NCBI GenBank assembly: GCA_004552965.1
Contig: SFMU01000004.1
Span: 1-64,000 of the forward strand
Direction of reading: 5' to 3'
DNA length: 64,000 nucleotides
Source: Bacteroidales bacterium
Lineage (GTDB): Bacteria > Bacteroidota > Bacteroidia > Bacteroidales > UBA932
A model generated the notes under the pieces. The model ran no database searches. It saw nothing but the letters and a program-made list of their open reading frames with translations, and was not told the origin of the DNA. Shown piece by piece: positions 43,300 to 51,945 of this stretch. Within the stretch, counting starts at the first letter, position 1, and each line of letters opens with the position of its first letter. A program made the position numbers and the translations under genes.

Positions 43300-44511
43300 A
43301 TGTTCAAAATGTTTCTGGCGCTGCTCGGACGCACGATGACCCGCATCATCCTTGTCCTCCTGTCTGCAATCTGCGTGACAGGTGTCAGTCCTGTCTACAG
43401 GTTCGCAGTGCCGGAGCCGTTCAGCGGTCCCGACATATTCAATCCCTACAGGAATGTTCTGAAAAAGAATGGGGAAACTCTCTGGAAGCGGGCGCTCTTC
43501 CACACGCACACGATGGTCAAGGGCATATTCAACGAATGCCACCACACTCCCGCCGAGGTCTCCGACTCTCTCAGAGGATTAGGCTACGACCTCATAACCT
43601 TCTCCAACCACAACAGTTTCACTGACTTTCCTGCCGGTTCCGCCCTTGATGTCAATGTCTATGAACATGGCTGGAACCTTCCGAAGTACCACAAACTGGT
43701 CTTTGGCGCCGAAAAAGTCTGGCACTGGGACAACCTGATGCCTGTCCTGGCCTCCCAGAGACAGTTCCATATCGACATGCTTTCCCGGGGCAGTGACTTT
43801 GTCCAGATCAATCATCCGACGCGGACATGGCTCACTCAGAAGAGTACGATGGAAAAGCTGGAAGGCTACACCATCATGGAACTCGACAGCGGCAGAACCA
43901 CTGCCCAGGAGTACTGGGACTGGGCTCTCAGCTGCGGACACTACAGTTTCGGGATGGCCAACGATGACCTTCATTTTCCTGACCTGACGCACAAGATCGC
44001 CGTCAGGTGCAATTTCCTCAGCACAGAAGGAGAGGACTACGAAGCTGTCCGGAAATGTTTGACGGAAGGAGGTTTCTATTCGATGCGCATCCCTGACTAC
44101 GGGCATGGGGACTGGAAGGTGAAACATGAGATGAACCGGCACCTGCCGGACATCAGGGAGATCGGGCTCGAAGGCAGTGAAATATTCATAAAGCTCAGCG
44201 ACACAGCGGACAGCATTGTTGTGACCGGGCAGGACGGAAGGCGGCTGGATACATCCTTCGGCTGCGACTCCCTGCGTTACCGGTTCAGAGAGTCGGACAG
44301 CTATGCAAGGTTGACGGCATTCTTCCCTGGAGGGGAGGTGATATATTCGAATCCTTTCGCCCGCTATGACTCATCATTGTCGGACAGCCCTTTCAAGGTT
44401 CCTGAGCATAGGATTTCGGTCCCGCTCACGATTCTGTACAACATGATGCTTCTGGTCCTTTCAGTCACGCTGATACTCGCCGGAATCGGATTCTTCTCAA
44501 AAAAATCATGA
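43300..44511 (+). CDS. PHP-like metal-dependent membrane phosphoesterase
   Basis: 403 aa. An N-terminal hydrophobic anchor (about 8-32) and a C-terminal transmembrane helix (LTILYNMMLLVLSVTLILAG) bracket a PHP-type domain. Its metal-ligand blocks are visible: LFHTHT (HxH), a central SNHNSF, FVQINHPTR, and a late GMANDDLHF. PHP proteins hydrolyse phosphoester bonds or act as polymerase exonucleases. Being membrane-bound and coupled by ATGA to a phosphoethanolamine transferase, this one may act on a lipid-linked or envelope phosphate; that is inference. The family assignment is by motif only. Confidence 0.65.
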   Translation: MFKMFLALLGRTMTRIILVLLSAICVTGVSPVYRFAVPEPFSGPDIFNPYRNVLKKNGETLWKRALFHTHTMVKGIFNECHHTPAEVSDSLRGLGYDLITFSNHNSFTDFPAGSALDVNVYEHGWNLPKYHKLVFGAEKVWHWDNLMPVLASQRQFHIDMLSRGSDFVQINHPTRTWLTQKSTMEKLEGYTIMELDSGRTTAQEYWDWALSCGHYSFGMANDDLHFPDLTHKIAVRCNFLSTEGEDYEAVRKCLTEGGFYSMRIPDYGHGDWKVKHEMNRHLPDIREIGLEGSEIFIKLSDTADSIVVTGQDGRRLDTSFGCDSLRYRFRESDSYARLTAFFPGGEVIYSNPFARYDSSLSDSPFKVPEHRISVPLTILYNMMLLVLSVTLILAGIGFFSKKS

Positions 44512-46022
44512 AAAAAAAGATTAAACTCAGCACAATCAGCCTGATCATAAGCCTTTTCACCCTCGTGGCTTACCACAAGCCATTCTTCAGTGTCGTACTG
44601 GAGAAAGTGGAACACGGCTTCAACGGAGTGTTCATCACAGCCTCTCTTGTCCTTGTGATGCTCGCCCTGAACTATTTCTTCTGCTACCTCCTGCTCTGGG
44701 CAGGAAGGGGCGTCGGCCGTGGCATCATTGCAGCCAGCCTGATAGCTGATGCCGTCAGCCTTTATTTCATCAACACCTACGACGTGATGATCGATGCCTC
44801 GATGATGGGCAATGTCTTCAATACACGTTTTTCCGAAGCTTCCGGCTTCTTCAGCGGAGCGGCTGTAGCCTATGTCCTCCTGCTGGGAGTGCTTCCTGCG
44901 ATCTATGTCTGTGTGCAGAAGATAGATTTCGGTCAGGCGAAGCGGTTCTGGAGCCACACCGGTGTGTCTTTCCTGACAGTCATTGTCCTGGTCTTCTCCA
45001 ACATGGCCAACTGGCCATGGATAGACCGCAATGCAACCGTTCTGGGCAGCCTTCTGATGCCATGGTCCTACACGGTCAACACCTTCCGCTACTATGGCCA
45101 GGTACGCGAACGCAACCGGGAAGAGATTCTGCTGCCGGACGCCACCTTCAGGAATGATGACAAGGCCGTCTTCGTGCTGATCATCGGAGAAAGCGCCAGA
45201 AGGGATCATTTCTCGCTCTACGGCTACGGCAGGAAAACCAATCCTATGCTTGAGAATGACGGCGTGGTCGCAATCCCAGCCGAATCGGCTGCCACCTACA
45301 CCACTGCCGGAGTGAAGGCGATTCTCGACCACAAGGAGACCGACAAGCTCTACGAAATCCTTCCGAATTACCTCTTCAGAGCAGGGGCGGATGTACTCTG
45401 GAGAACTTCTAACTGGGGAGAACCGCCTCTCCACATAGAAAAGGTACAGAACATGTCGGCTCTGAAGGAGAAGTATCCTGACGGGGACGACCGCTATGAC
45501 GGACTGCTGACCGAAGGTCTCAGCGAGGAGGTGCTTTCTTCCGGCAACAGCAAGCTGCTGATAGTCCTGCACACAAGCACGAGCCATGGTCCGACCTACA
45601 ATAAACGCTATCCGCCGGAATTCGAAGTCTTCACTCCGGTCTGCACGACCGTCGAGATGTCGAAGGCGGACCATGATGAACTCATGAATTCGTACGACAA
45701 CACCATAGTCTACACAGATGCCCTGATTCATGATGTCATCCGGCAGATGAAGTCACTGCCTTCCGAGTGGAAAAGTTGTGTCCTGTACGTCTCCGACCAC
45801 GGAGAATCACTCGGCGAAGGCAACCTGTACATGCATGGAGTACCTATCGCCCTGGCACCGAAAGAACAGTACGAGATACCTTTCATCGTCTGGACATCCG
45901 AAGGGGCCGATGCTGTCAGGGAAATGGAATCTGCAGTTCAGTACAACGTATTCCACAGCGCGATGGATTTCCTGGGAGCGGACAGCGGAATCTACGACGC
46001 TAACATGAGCATATTCAGATGA
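44508..46022 (+). CDS. Lipid A-type phosphoethanolamine transferase
   Basis: 504 aa EptA-like enzyme. Five N-terminal transmembrane helices (to about residue 175) precede a periplasmic sulfatase-fold domain. Zinc and active-site features: IIGESARRDHFSLYGYGRKTNP with the first metal Glu, the nucleophile Thr in AATYTTAGV (near 265), HTSTSHGP, and YVSDHGESLGEGN with Asp/His ligands. It moves phosphoethanolamine from phosphatidylethanolamine to lipid A or another envelope acceptor, releasing diacylglycerol. It overlaps both neighbours by 4 bp. Such modification gives polymyxin resistance in other bacteria. Confidence 0.88.
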   Translation: MKKKIKLSTISLIISLFTLVAYHKPFFSVVLEKVEHGFNGVFITASLVLVMLALNYFFCYLLLWAGRGVGRGIIAASLIADAVSLYFINTYDVMIDASMMGNVFNTRFSEASGFFSGAAVAYVLLLGVLPAIYVCVQKIDFGQAKRFWSHTGVSFLTVIVLVFSNMANWPWIDRNATVLGSLLMPWSYTVNTFRYYGQVRERNREEILLPDATFRNDDKAVFVLIIGESARRDHFSLYGYGRKTNPMLENDGVVAIPAESAATYTTAGVKAILDHKETDKLYEILPNYLFRAGADVLWRTSNWGEPPLHIEKVQNMSALKEKYPDGDDRYDGLLTEGLSEEVLSSGNSKLLIVLHTSTSHGPTYNKRYPPEFEVFTPVCTTVEMSKADHDELMNSYDNTIVYTDALIHDVIRQMKSLPSEWKSCVLYVSDHGESLGEGNLYMHGVPIALAPKEQYEIPFIVWTSEGADAVREMESAVQYNVFHSAMDFLGADSGIYDANMSIFR

Positions 46023-46861
46023 AAACACTGTTTATCATAAACCCCATTTCCGGGAAGGGCAGCAAGGACAAGTTGATTTCAAGGCTTGATGAAATGGGCT
46101 TTGAATATGTCGTCACCTCCAAGGCCGGAGAGGGTGAGGAACTTGCCAGAAAGGCCACCCAGGATGTTGTAGTGGCAGTCGGAGGGGACGGAACCCTGAA
46201 TGAAGTCGGCAGAGGCATTCTCGGGACAGGCAAGATTCTTGGCATCGTTCCTTGCGGGAGCGGTGACGGACTTGCCCGTTTTCTGAACATCCCGCACGAT
46301 GTCGGCAAGGCAGTGGATGTGATAACTGCCGGAAAGACCATCCCTCTTGATGCCGGTCTCATCAATGGCCACCCTTTCTTCTCCGTCTGCGGTGTAGGCT
46401 TCGATGCGAATGTCAGCAAGGCATTCGCCGAGGCAGGCAGACGCGGAGTCCTGACCTACGTGGAGGAAGCCCTCAGGCTGTGGCACAACTACAGTCCCGA
46501 AGAGTTCACGATCGACATTGACGGAAAGAAATGGACCCAGGAGGCCGTACTTGTCACTGTCGCCAATTCCAACCAATGGGGCAACGATGCTGCAGTGGCC
46601 CCGAATGCAGACTGTTCGGACGGCCTGCTCGACATAACCATCCTGGATTCCTTCGACAACTACGAACTGCCCGCCCTGGCCATCAAACTGATGACCGGAA
46701 GATGCGATTCGAGCAACAGGGTCCACTGCTTCACCGGGAAGAACATCGTCATCACCAGGAACACTCCCGGACCGGCCCACTTTGACGGAGAATGGTTCGA
46801 AACAGGCAGGCGGATAGAAATCTCCATCATTCCTTCGGCTCTGAAGGTTCTGGTGCCCTGA
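46019..46861 (+). CDS. Diacylglycerol kinase-like lipid kinase (YegS/DgkB)
   Basis: 280 aa DAGK-catalytic-domain protein. NPISGKGSKDKL opens it, VAVGGDGTLNEVGRGIL is the GGDGT nucleotide-binding motif (near residue 57), PCGSGDGLAR follows, and the C-terminal half has GVGFDANVS and APNADCSDGLLDI with metal and catalytic residues. It probably phosphorylates diacylglycerol to phosphatidic acid in the cytoplasmic leaflet. Diacylglycerol is the by-product of the upstream phosphoethanolamine transferase, and the two are coupled by ATGA, so recycling of that lipid is the natural role. Confidence 0.87.
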   Translation: MKTLFIINPISGKGSKDKLISRLDEMGFEYVVTSKAGEGEELARKATQDVVVAVGGDGTLNEVGRGILGTGKILGIVPCGSGDGLARFLNIPHDVGKAVDVITAGKTIPLDAGLINGHPFFSVCGVGFDANVSKAFAEAGRRGVLTYVEEALRLWHNYSPEEFTIDIDGKKWTQEAVLVTVANSNQWGNDAAVAPNADCSDGLLDITILDSFDNYELPALAIKLMTGRCDSSNRVHCFTGKNIVITRNTPGPAHFDGEWFETGRRIEISIIPSALKVLVP

Positions 46862-46974
46862 GGCGAGCAAATGAAGGACTCATGAAGCAATCCCGGGAGG
46901 GAGGGAGCCGGAATCTGTCCCGACGGACCTGTCCGGACTTTCCCTGCAACAGCTCCCGCCATAGCCATAAGAAA

Positions 46975-47006
46975 GAGGGCGGCTGAATCACTGTTCAGTC
47001 GCCCTC
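46975..47006. terminator. Terminator between lipid kinase and XRE genes
   Basis: gagggcggctgaa (46975-46987) pairs with ttcagtcgccctc (46994-47006) with one mismatch and a 6-nt loop. It lies between convergent genes. The stem shares ggcggctga with the one at 1063-1098. Confidence 0.75.
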
Positions 47007-47030
47007 ATATTCAGATGCCAGAGGCAGAAA

Positions 47031-47246
47031 CTACTCTTCTTCCGGCGCCCTGTATTCCAGGAGGTCTCCCGGTTGACAATCCAAAGCCTCACACAAGGCG
47101 TCGAGAGTGGAGAAACGGATACCTTTAGCCTTGCCTGTCTTGAGTATGGACAGGTTGACAGGAGAAAGCCCGATCTTGTTTGCCAGCTGAATGGAAGTCA
47201 TCTTCCTCTTGGCAAGCATCACATCGACGTTTACAATGATTGGCAT
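47031..47246 (-). CDS. Small XRE-type HTH regulator (YozG-like)
   Basis: 71 aa, a single helix-turn-helix domain: MLAKRKMTSIQLANKIGLSPVNLSILKTGKAKGIR, then STLDALCEALDCQPGDLLEY, the Cro/C1-like pattern of the YozG family. Such proteins often neighbour a DUF2975 membrane protein; none is seen here. It starts 3 bp after the flotillin gene stop on the same strand, so it is probably cotranscribed with flotillin and NfeD-like genes. Confidence 0.85.
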   Translation of the reverse strand: MPIIVNVDVMLAKRKMTSIQLANKIGLSPVNLSILKTGKAKGIRFSTLDALCEALDCQPGDLLEYRAPEEE

Positions 47247-47249
47247 GGC

Positions 47250-48677
47250 TTACTTCTTCTCCGTGGTCTGATCCTCGACGTGTTCCTGGTTTTCGGCTGC
47301 AGGGGTACCGAGATATTCCGGAAGGTTGAGACCTGCCATCTTGAACAGGTCCTGAAGAGGAGGAACGGAACCCATCAGACCGGAGATGAAACCGGCAGTG
47401 GATGACTTCCCGTCCTTTGAAGAGTTGCCGTCCCAGACGGTAACCTTGTCGATCTTGATTCCCTTGACAGCCTCGACCTGAGTCTTGACGAGTTCAGGAA
47501 GTTTGTCGGCAATGAGCATGAGGACTGCCTTCTGGGCGTCTCCCTCGGCGGAGTTGACCATGCGGCCGAAACCTTCAGCCTGCTTCGAGAGAACTTCGAA
47601 GGTACCCCTAGCCTGGGCTTCCATCTTGGCATAGATGGCATCAGCCTCACCCTGGGCTGTTCTGCGGAGCTTTTCAGCTTCAGCCTCAGCCTCGATGATC
47701 TGCCTTTCCTTGTCGATCTGGGCAGGGACCACGATGTTGGCGTGCTGGGTAGCCTTCTCCCTCTCGGCACGGGCAAGCTCGGCGTCACGCTCACTCTGGT
47801 AAGCCTCCTGGAGAGCCTTTGCTGCCTGTACCTTTTCAGCGGCAACCGCTATTCTGGAAGCCTCAGCCTCCTTCTCGCGACGCTGGGCATCGGAATTGGC
47901 GATGTCAATCTTGGAGGTGTTCTCACCCTGGACAGCCAAAGCATTGGCGGCAGCCGTCTTGATACGGGTGTCCCTCTGGGTCTCTGCTATCCTGATGTCC
48001 TTGTCCCTGTCTGCCTCAGCCTTACCGATCTCACCGAAACGGTTCTGCTCGGCAACACTCTTCTTGGCATCATTGATGGCCTTTGCCGCAGCCTCCTTAC
48101 CGAGAGCCTCGATGTAGCCGGACTCGTCACGGATATCGGTCACGTTGACATTGATGAGCTTCAGACCGATCTTGCGGAGCTCAGCCTCCACATTCTGGCT
48201 GACTGCAGCGAGGAACTTGTCGCGGTCGGCATTGATTTCCTCGATGTCCATCGTGGCGATCACAAGACGGAGCTGACCGAAAAGAATGTCGGTTGCGATG
48301 TTCTGGATGTTGTCGATCGAAAGACCAAGGAGGCGCTCAGCTGCATTCGTCATGCTGTCGGCCTCAGTCGAGATACCGACAGTGAAGCGGCAAGGCACAT
48401 CCACGCGGATGTTCTGCTTGGAAAGTGCATTGGTCAGGTTGCACTCGATGGAAATAGGCTTGAGGTCAAGGAATGCATAATCCTGGAAAACAGGCCAGAT
48501 GAAAGAAGCGCCGCCATGGACACATCTTGCGGAAGAGATCGAACCGCTGCGGTTCTTTCCTGTCTTACCGTAGATGACCATGATCTTGTCTGAAGGACAA
48601 CGCTTGTAGCGTTTGAGAACTGCCGTGAATGTCACGAACAGAACGACTACGATGATAAGGATGATTTCGATTCCCAT
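47250..48677 (-). CDS. Flotillin / SPFH domain protein
   Basis: 475 aa. An N-terminal hydrophobic segment (IEIILIIVVVLFVTFTAVL) anchors the protein, followed by an SPFH/band-7 domain (about 30-220) and a long Ala/Glu-rich coiled coil (about 200-390, with ADRDKDIRIAETQRDT and AEAEAEKLRRTAQGEADAI). The C-terminus is Gly/Pro-rich. Flotillins form large ring or cage scaffolds in membranes and organise lipid domains. The NfeD-like partner lies immediately upstream in the operon. Confidence 0.92.
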   Translation of the reverse strand: MGIEIILIIVVVLFVTFTAVLKRYKRCPSDKIMVIYGKTGKNRSGSISSARCVHGGASFIWPVFQDYAFLDLKPISIECNLTNALSKQNIRVDVPCRFTVGISTEADSMTNAAERLLGLSIDNIQNIATDILFGQLRLVIATMDIEEINADRDKFLAAVSQNVEAELRKIGLKLINVNVTDIRDESGYIEALGKEAAAKAINDAKKSVAEQNRFGEIGKAEADRDKDIRIAETQRDTRIKTAAANALAVQGENTSKIDIANSDAQRREKEAEASRIAVAAEKVQAAKALQEAYQSERDAELARAEREKATQHANIVVPAQIDKERQIIEAEAEAEKLRRTAQGEADAIYAKMEAQARGTFEVLSKQAEGFGRMVNSAEGDAQKAVLMLIADKLPELVKTQVEAVKGIKIDKVTVWDGNSSKDGKSSTAGFISGLMGSVPPLQDLFKMAGLNLPEYLGTPAAENQEHVEDQTTEKK

Positions 48678-48792
48678 AATCTATGAATATAATGTTGGTT
48701 TTTCTTCAATGAATGGCTGCCGCAACGCGCCTCAGCGTTTTAAACAGGTTTTGTATCGCATGGGGCAGGCCGCGGCATGGCCGGATGCCATG

Positions 48793-49407
48793 TCAGATGA
48801 TGGTAGGATTGAGCGGTTCCACCACAAGGGTGTGGTCATTGAGGACCTCGGTCACAGTGATCGGAACGCCTGTCTGCAAAGCCTCCCCGTCGGTGAGGGC
48901 ATCATATTCGCGGATGGCATTGTTGATCGTTATCTGGACTTTGCCAAGTCCCTTCCTCTCAGACGGGATAGTCAGATAGACGGTTCCCTCGCAGCCCACC
49001 GCCGACTTGAAGACATCGATGTTGCCGGACTGCTGCATCTTGCTCAGCCAGGTAAAGACCCAGATGACGGCAGCGACGAGCAGGATGCCGATCACGATGG
49101 AGACAAGAAACAGGAGAGCTCTCGAGCCAATGCTCTTCTCTAGCAGGACGAATGACCAGCCGAAACCCAGGCAGAAATTGACGAAATTCCTGAATGTCAG
49201 AAGGTTCATCGACGGATCTGCAGAGAAATTGCCGTCACCGCCCGAAAAATCCACATCCCCTGCCGGGTCCACATCGAAGTCGACGTCGTGTCCTCCGGCA
49301 CCGATGAAGGTAAGAATGGTTTCAATTACGAAAACCAAGGATGCAGAAAGGGTTATCGCCCACATGACCTGCATCAGAGTACTGAGAGATTGCCACCAAG
49401 TAATCAT
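48793..49407 (-). CDS. NfeD-like membrane protein, flotillin partner
   Basis: About 204 aa from MITWWQSLSTLM; the start fits a promoter 19-48 bp upstream. Two or three transmembrane helices (AITLSASLVFVIETILTFIG, SRALLFLVSIVIGILLVAAVIWVF) with an Asp/Gly-rich loop DVDFDVDPAGDVDFSGGDG are followed by a C-terminal OB-fold of the NfeD kind (GCEGTVYLTIPSERKGLGKVQI). The YqiJ/NfeD-flotillin pairing is common across bacteria and is thought to support membrane-domain assembly. Confidence 0.85.
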   Translation of the reverse strand: MITWWQSLSTLMQVMWAITLSASLVFVIETILTFIGAGGHDVDFDVDPAGDVDFSGGDGNFSADPSMNLLTFRNFVNFCLGFGWSFVLLEKSIGSRALLFLVSIVIGILLVAAVIWVFTWLSKMQQSGNIDVFKSAVGCEGTVYLTIPSERKGLGKVQITINNAIREYDALTDGEALQTGVPITVTEVLNDHTLVVEPLNPTII

Positions 49408-49425
49408 AATGGATGAGTTTTGCCA

Positions 49426-49455
49426 CAAAGATATTAATAAATTTATGTTTTGCAA
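49426..49455 (-). promoter_or_regulatory. Promoter of the NfeD-flotillin operon
   Basis: On the minus strand TTG (49453-49455) and TATCTTTG (49426-49433) are separated by exactly 19 bases, an almost ideal Bacteroidota promoter. The leader would be about 13 nt. Confidence 0.8.
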
Positions 49456-49485
49456 TAATTATTTAAGAATTTCGCAAATAAATTA

Positions 49486-50316
49486 TCAAATATCCTGAAG
49501 CACACCCTTGATAACAGAGCACAGCCGGGTCTGCACGAAAGAGTCCGACGGGAGAAAATGCACGTCAGCGGCAAGCCCGGGCAGAACCAGAGGGATTGCC
49601 TTCAGCCCGTCGGGTACGGCGATAAGGGGAGCAAGGGCGATGACCTTCTGTGAATATGCCGCCATCTGAAGCAGCGCAGGTACCGAATCCGACTCCAGAC
49701 AGACGCGCGAACGCAAGTCCGGCGGAAGTTTTTCCGAATATCCCGACCAGCAGGCGAACGAGTACTCCGGCCGGACCTGGACTGCCGTGGTGGCGTTCAG
49801 CAGACCGGGATCGGCCGATGAAGCAAGAGCGGTCGGATTGATGGTGCGGATTATGGAACGGGATTCGTCAAGAGGTATCTGCTGTCCGTGGACGGAGAGT
49901 CGCAGCCGGCATTCAGCAGAGGGAGCGTCGTAGCCCACAATGCTGAAGGAATGGCCCGGCATTACAGACTGCATCCTTGCCAGAGCCTTGGGCAGAAGGA
50001 CCTCTGCAGAGGCAGTACAGGCTGCAATCCGGATCCGCGAGCCCGGAGTCACGCCGTCACCGGCCGCAAACAGGCCTGATGCCGCCGAGTACCAGTACTG
50101 GATCTTTTCGGCATATTCGATGAGGGAACGCCCTGCCGGGGTGAGTGCCACACTCCCCCTGCTGCGGACAAGAAGTTCCGCGCCGACGGACTTTTCCAGT
50201 TCTGCGACATTCTGGCTCACCGCAGGCTGGCTTATGCCGAGTTCCTTCGCCGCAAGAGTGAAACTCCCGCGTGAAGCAACCGTCATGAAAACCTTCAGCC
50301 TGAAATCCTCTAACAT
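49486..50316 (-). CDS. LysR family transcriptional regulator
   Basis: 276 aa from MLEDFRLKVFMTVA, the standard LysR start. The winged HTH (about 1-60: GSFTLAAKELGISQPAVSQNVAELEKSVGAELLVR) is complete. The effector domain is weakly conserved and has no ligand signature I recognise; the regulated genes cannot be named. The longer frame to 50340 adds eight unlikely residues. It is divergent from the ferredoxin gene, whose promoter lies 120-150 bp away, and might control it. Confidence 0.88.
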   Translation of the reverse strand: MLEDFRLKVFMTVASRGSFTLAAKELGISQPAVSQNVAELEKSVGAELLVRSRGSVALTPAGRSLIEYAEKIQYWYSAASGLFAAGDGVTPGSRIRIAACTASAEVLLPKALARMQSVMPGHSFSIVGYDAPSAECRLRLSVHGQQIPLDESRSIIRTINPTALASSADPGLLNATTAVQVRPEYSFACWSGYSEKLPPDLRSRVCLESDSVPALLQMAAYSQKVIALAPLIAVPDGLKAIPLVLPGLAADVHFLPSDSFVQTRLCSVIKGVLQDI

Positions 50317-50436
50317 GGAAAGGGAACCTGTTCTTTGCAAATATAGGAAATTTTAAGTTCCGCAAGCCGGATAAGGAATCTGAAGCAGGTTATTGTTTTC
50401 AAATTCCATAAAGGACGGTATATGACGGACAAAGAC

Positions 50437-50467
50437 TTTGCTTTTCATCAGAATAACATTAAATTTG
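50437..50467 (+). promoter_or_regulatory. Promoter of the ferredoxin gene
   Basis: TTTG at 50437-50440 and TAAATTTG at 50460-50467, exactly 19 bases apart. The leader of about 55 nt has no obvious Shine-Dalgarno site. Confidence 0.8.
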
Positions 50468-50528
50468 CAGTAGCAACCACCAAGTCCCGGTTGCCTTTGA
50501 CAAGACTTTATCATTAAAATTCAGAATT

Positions 50529-50702
50529 ATGGCTTACAAGATTTCAGAAGCAGATTGCGTTGCATGCGGTACCTGCATCGGCGAATGCCCTCAGGGTGCT
50601 ATCAAGGAAGGTGATGTTTACTCGATCGACCCTTCTGCATGTGTAGATTGCGGCACTTGCGCAGATGCCTGCCCTATGGGTGCAATCTCTCCAGCTGAGT
50701 AA
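50529..50702 (+). CDS. 2[4Fe-4S] ferredoxin
   Basis: 57 aa, too short for most gene calls but clear. The protein begins MAYKISEADCVACGTCIGEC and ends GAISPAE. Two C-x2-C-x2-C-x3-CP motifs (CVACGTCIGECP and CVDCGTCADACP) in a pseudo-twofold arrangement are those of clostridial-type ferredoxins. It carries low-potential electrons, and the PFOR at 39655 is a plausible partner. The gene has its own strong promoter and a strong terminator, so it is a monocistronic, probably abundant message. Confidence 0.95.
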   Translation: MAYKISEADCVACGTCIGECPQGAIKEGDVYSIDPSACVDCGTCADACPMGAISPAE

Positions 50703-50725
50703 TCCCAGACTGAGACAGAATCCGT

Positions 50726-50771
50726 AAAGAAGGTGGCTGAATCAAGGTTCGGCCACCTTCTTTCATTTTTT
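50726..50771 (+). terminator. Terminator of the ferredoxin gene
   Basis: aaagaaggtggc (50726-50737) pairs with gccaccttcttt (50752-50763), followed by a T-rich run. The upper stem (ggtggctgaat, attcggccacc-like) is nearly that of the hairpin at 7333-7364. Confidence 0.9.
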
Positions 50772-50877
50772 CTGCGCATAGCTGTCGCCAAGTTCAGCGA
50801 TGAGCCTGCATCGCCGCGCAAGATGCCTTCAGGCGGCAAGCGGGTTGGCGCCCGGCATATTCAAGGACACAGGTCCG

Positions 50878-51945
50878 TCAGGAGAAAAGCAGGAAAAGGG
50901 AAGAGACCGCCAGGGCTATGGCCACCTTGACAAGTTTAGCCTTGACGAAGGATCTCTTGCTGTCCGCCAGCAGAGGCAGGGAGGCATGCCCGTCCTGAAC
51001 CAGGGAGTTGGCGAGCAGGACAGGGAAAGGGATGACTCCTCCGGCAAAGAGGGTGACGAAGACCATATGCGGTCCGGACTGGGGCACAAGGCCCACCAGG
51101 ATGGCCAGAAGAATCATCAGGAAGGTGTTCTCGCCGATCCATGCATTCAGGTCGATGAAGTGGAATAGGATTCCCACGCCAAGCAGCATTCCGCCTGTCC
51201 ATGCGACGATGTTCGGAAGATGTCTGCAGACAATATGCTCCCAGAGATGCTCACTGACGAAATGGTCCGAGGAAAAGATCAGGGCTATGATCACGATGAG
51301 CGAAAGGATGCCGAAAAGCCAGTACATCCACTCTTCGCTGAGGAAATTGAATCCGGAGGTGGATTCGGCATGGTCTCCTTCCTCCAGAAAGCCCAGAAGA
51401 AGCGCCACAAGGTAGAGTACTATACCGGTCAGGAGAATGATTCTCTGAAGTCTGACGCTAGGACGGAATCCTTCCGAGTGGCCGGAATGGTCATGGCTGC
51501 TGTCTTCCTCATGTATCTCGAAGGAGTCTTCGAGGCGGGTCGGGATAGGAGATTTCGCAAAACGGTTTGCCACAAGCCCGGCGATGACAGCTATGACAAA
51601 AAGCACCCCCAGGAGAAGAGCGGCCTTGTCAGGGAACATGGCAAGCATCAGGAAGGCCTCGTCACCGGCTGTAGCCACCATCATCGCAAGCAGGGCTCCG
51701 AAGCCGAGCAGACGGTGGGTGTACATTGAAACGACTGCGAATCCTCCCATGCAGCCCGGCAGCACGCCAAGCAGGGCGGAAATCAGAACCTGCGCGAAGC
51801 CGTTATTCTTGAGCCTTCCGAAGAGCCGGCCACTGTTCTCCACATTGACGGACTCTATCAGCATCATCATTATCACCACCAGGCCTGTCACCAGGACAGT
51901 GGTCTTCAAAACTTCGATCAACAAATCCAACATATTCAAAATCAT
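50878..51945 (-). CDS. ArsP_2-type heavy-metal permease
   Basis: About 355 aa with roughly ten transmembrane helices, of the PF11449 family (called putative manganese or arsenic exporters). The sequence GVLPGCMGGFAVVSMYTH and its counterpart LVGLVPQSGPHMVFVTLF mark the two repeated halves. A cytoplasmic or periplasmic loop near residue 150 is rich in His and acidic residues (HEEDSSHDHSGHSE), suited to metal binding. The start ATG at 51945 overlaps the DUF1573 gene stop (ATGA); an in-frame TTG nine bases upstream is less likely. Confidence 0.8.
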   Translation of the reverse strand: MILNMLDLLIEVLKTTVLVTGLVVIMMMLIESVNVENSGRLFGRLKNNGFAQVLISALLGVLPGCMGGFAVVSMYTHRLLGFGALLAMMVATAGDEAFLMLAMFPDKAALLLGVLFVIAVIAGLVANRFAKSPIPTRLEDSFEIHEEDSSHDHSGHSEGFRPSVRLQRIILLTGIVLYLVALLLGFLEEGDHAESTSGFNFLSEEWMYWLFGILSLIVIIALIFSSDHFVSEHLWEHIVCRHLPNIVAWTGGMLLGVGILFHFIDLNAWIGENTFLMILLAILVGLVPQSGPHMVFVTLFAGGVIPFPVLLANSLVQDGHASLPLLADSKRSFVKAKLVKVAIALAVSSLFLLFS

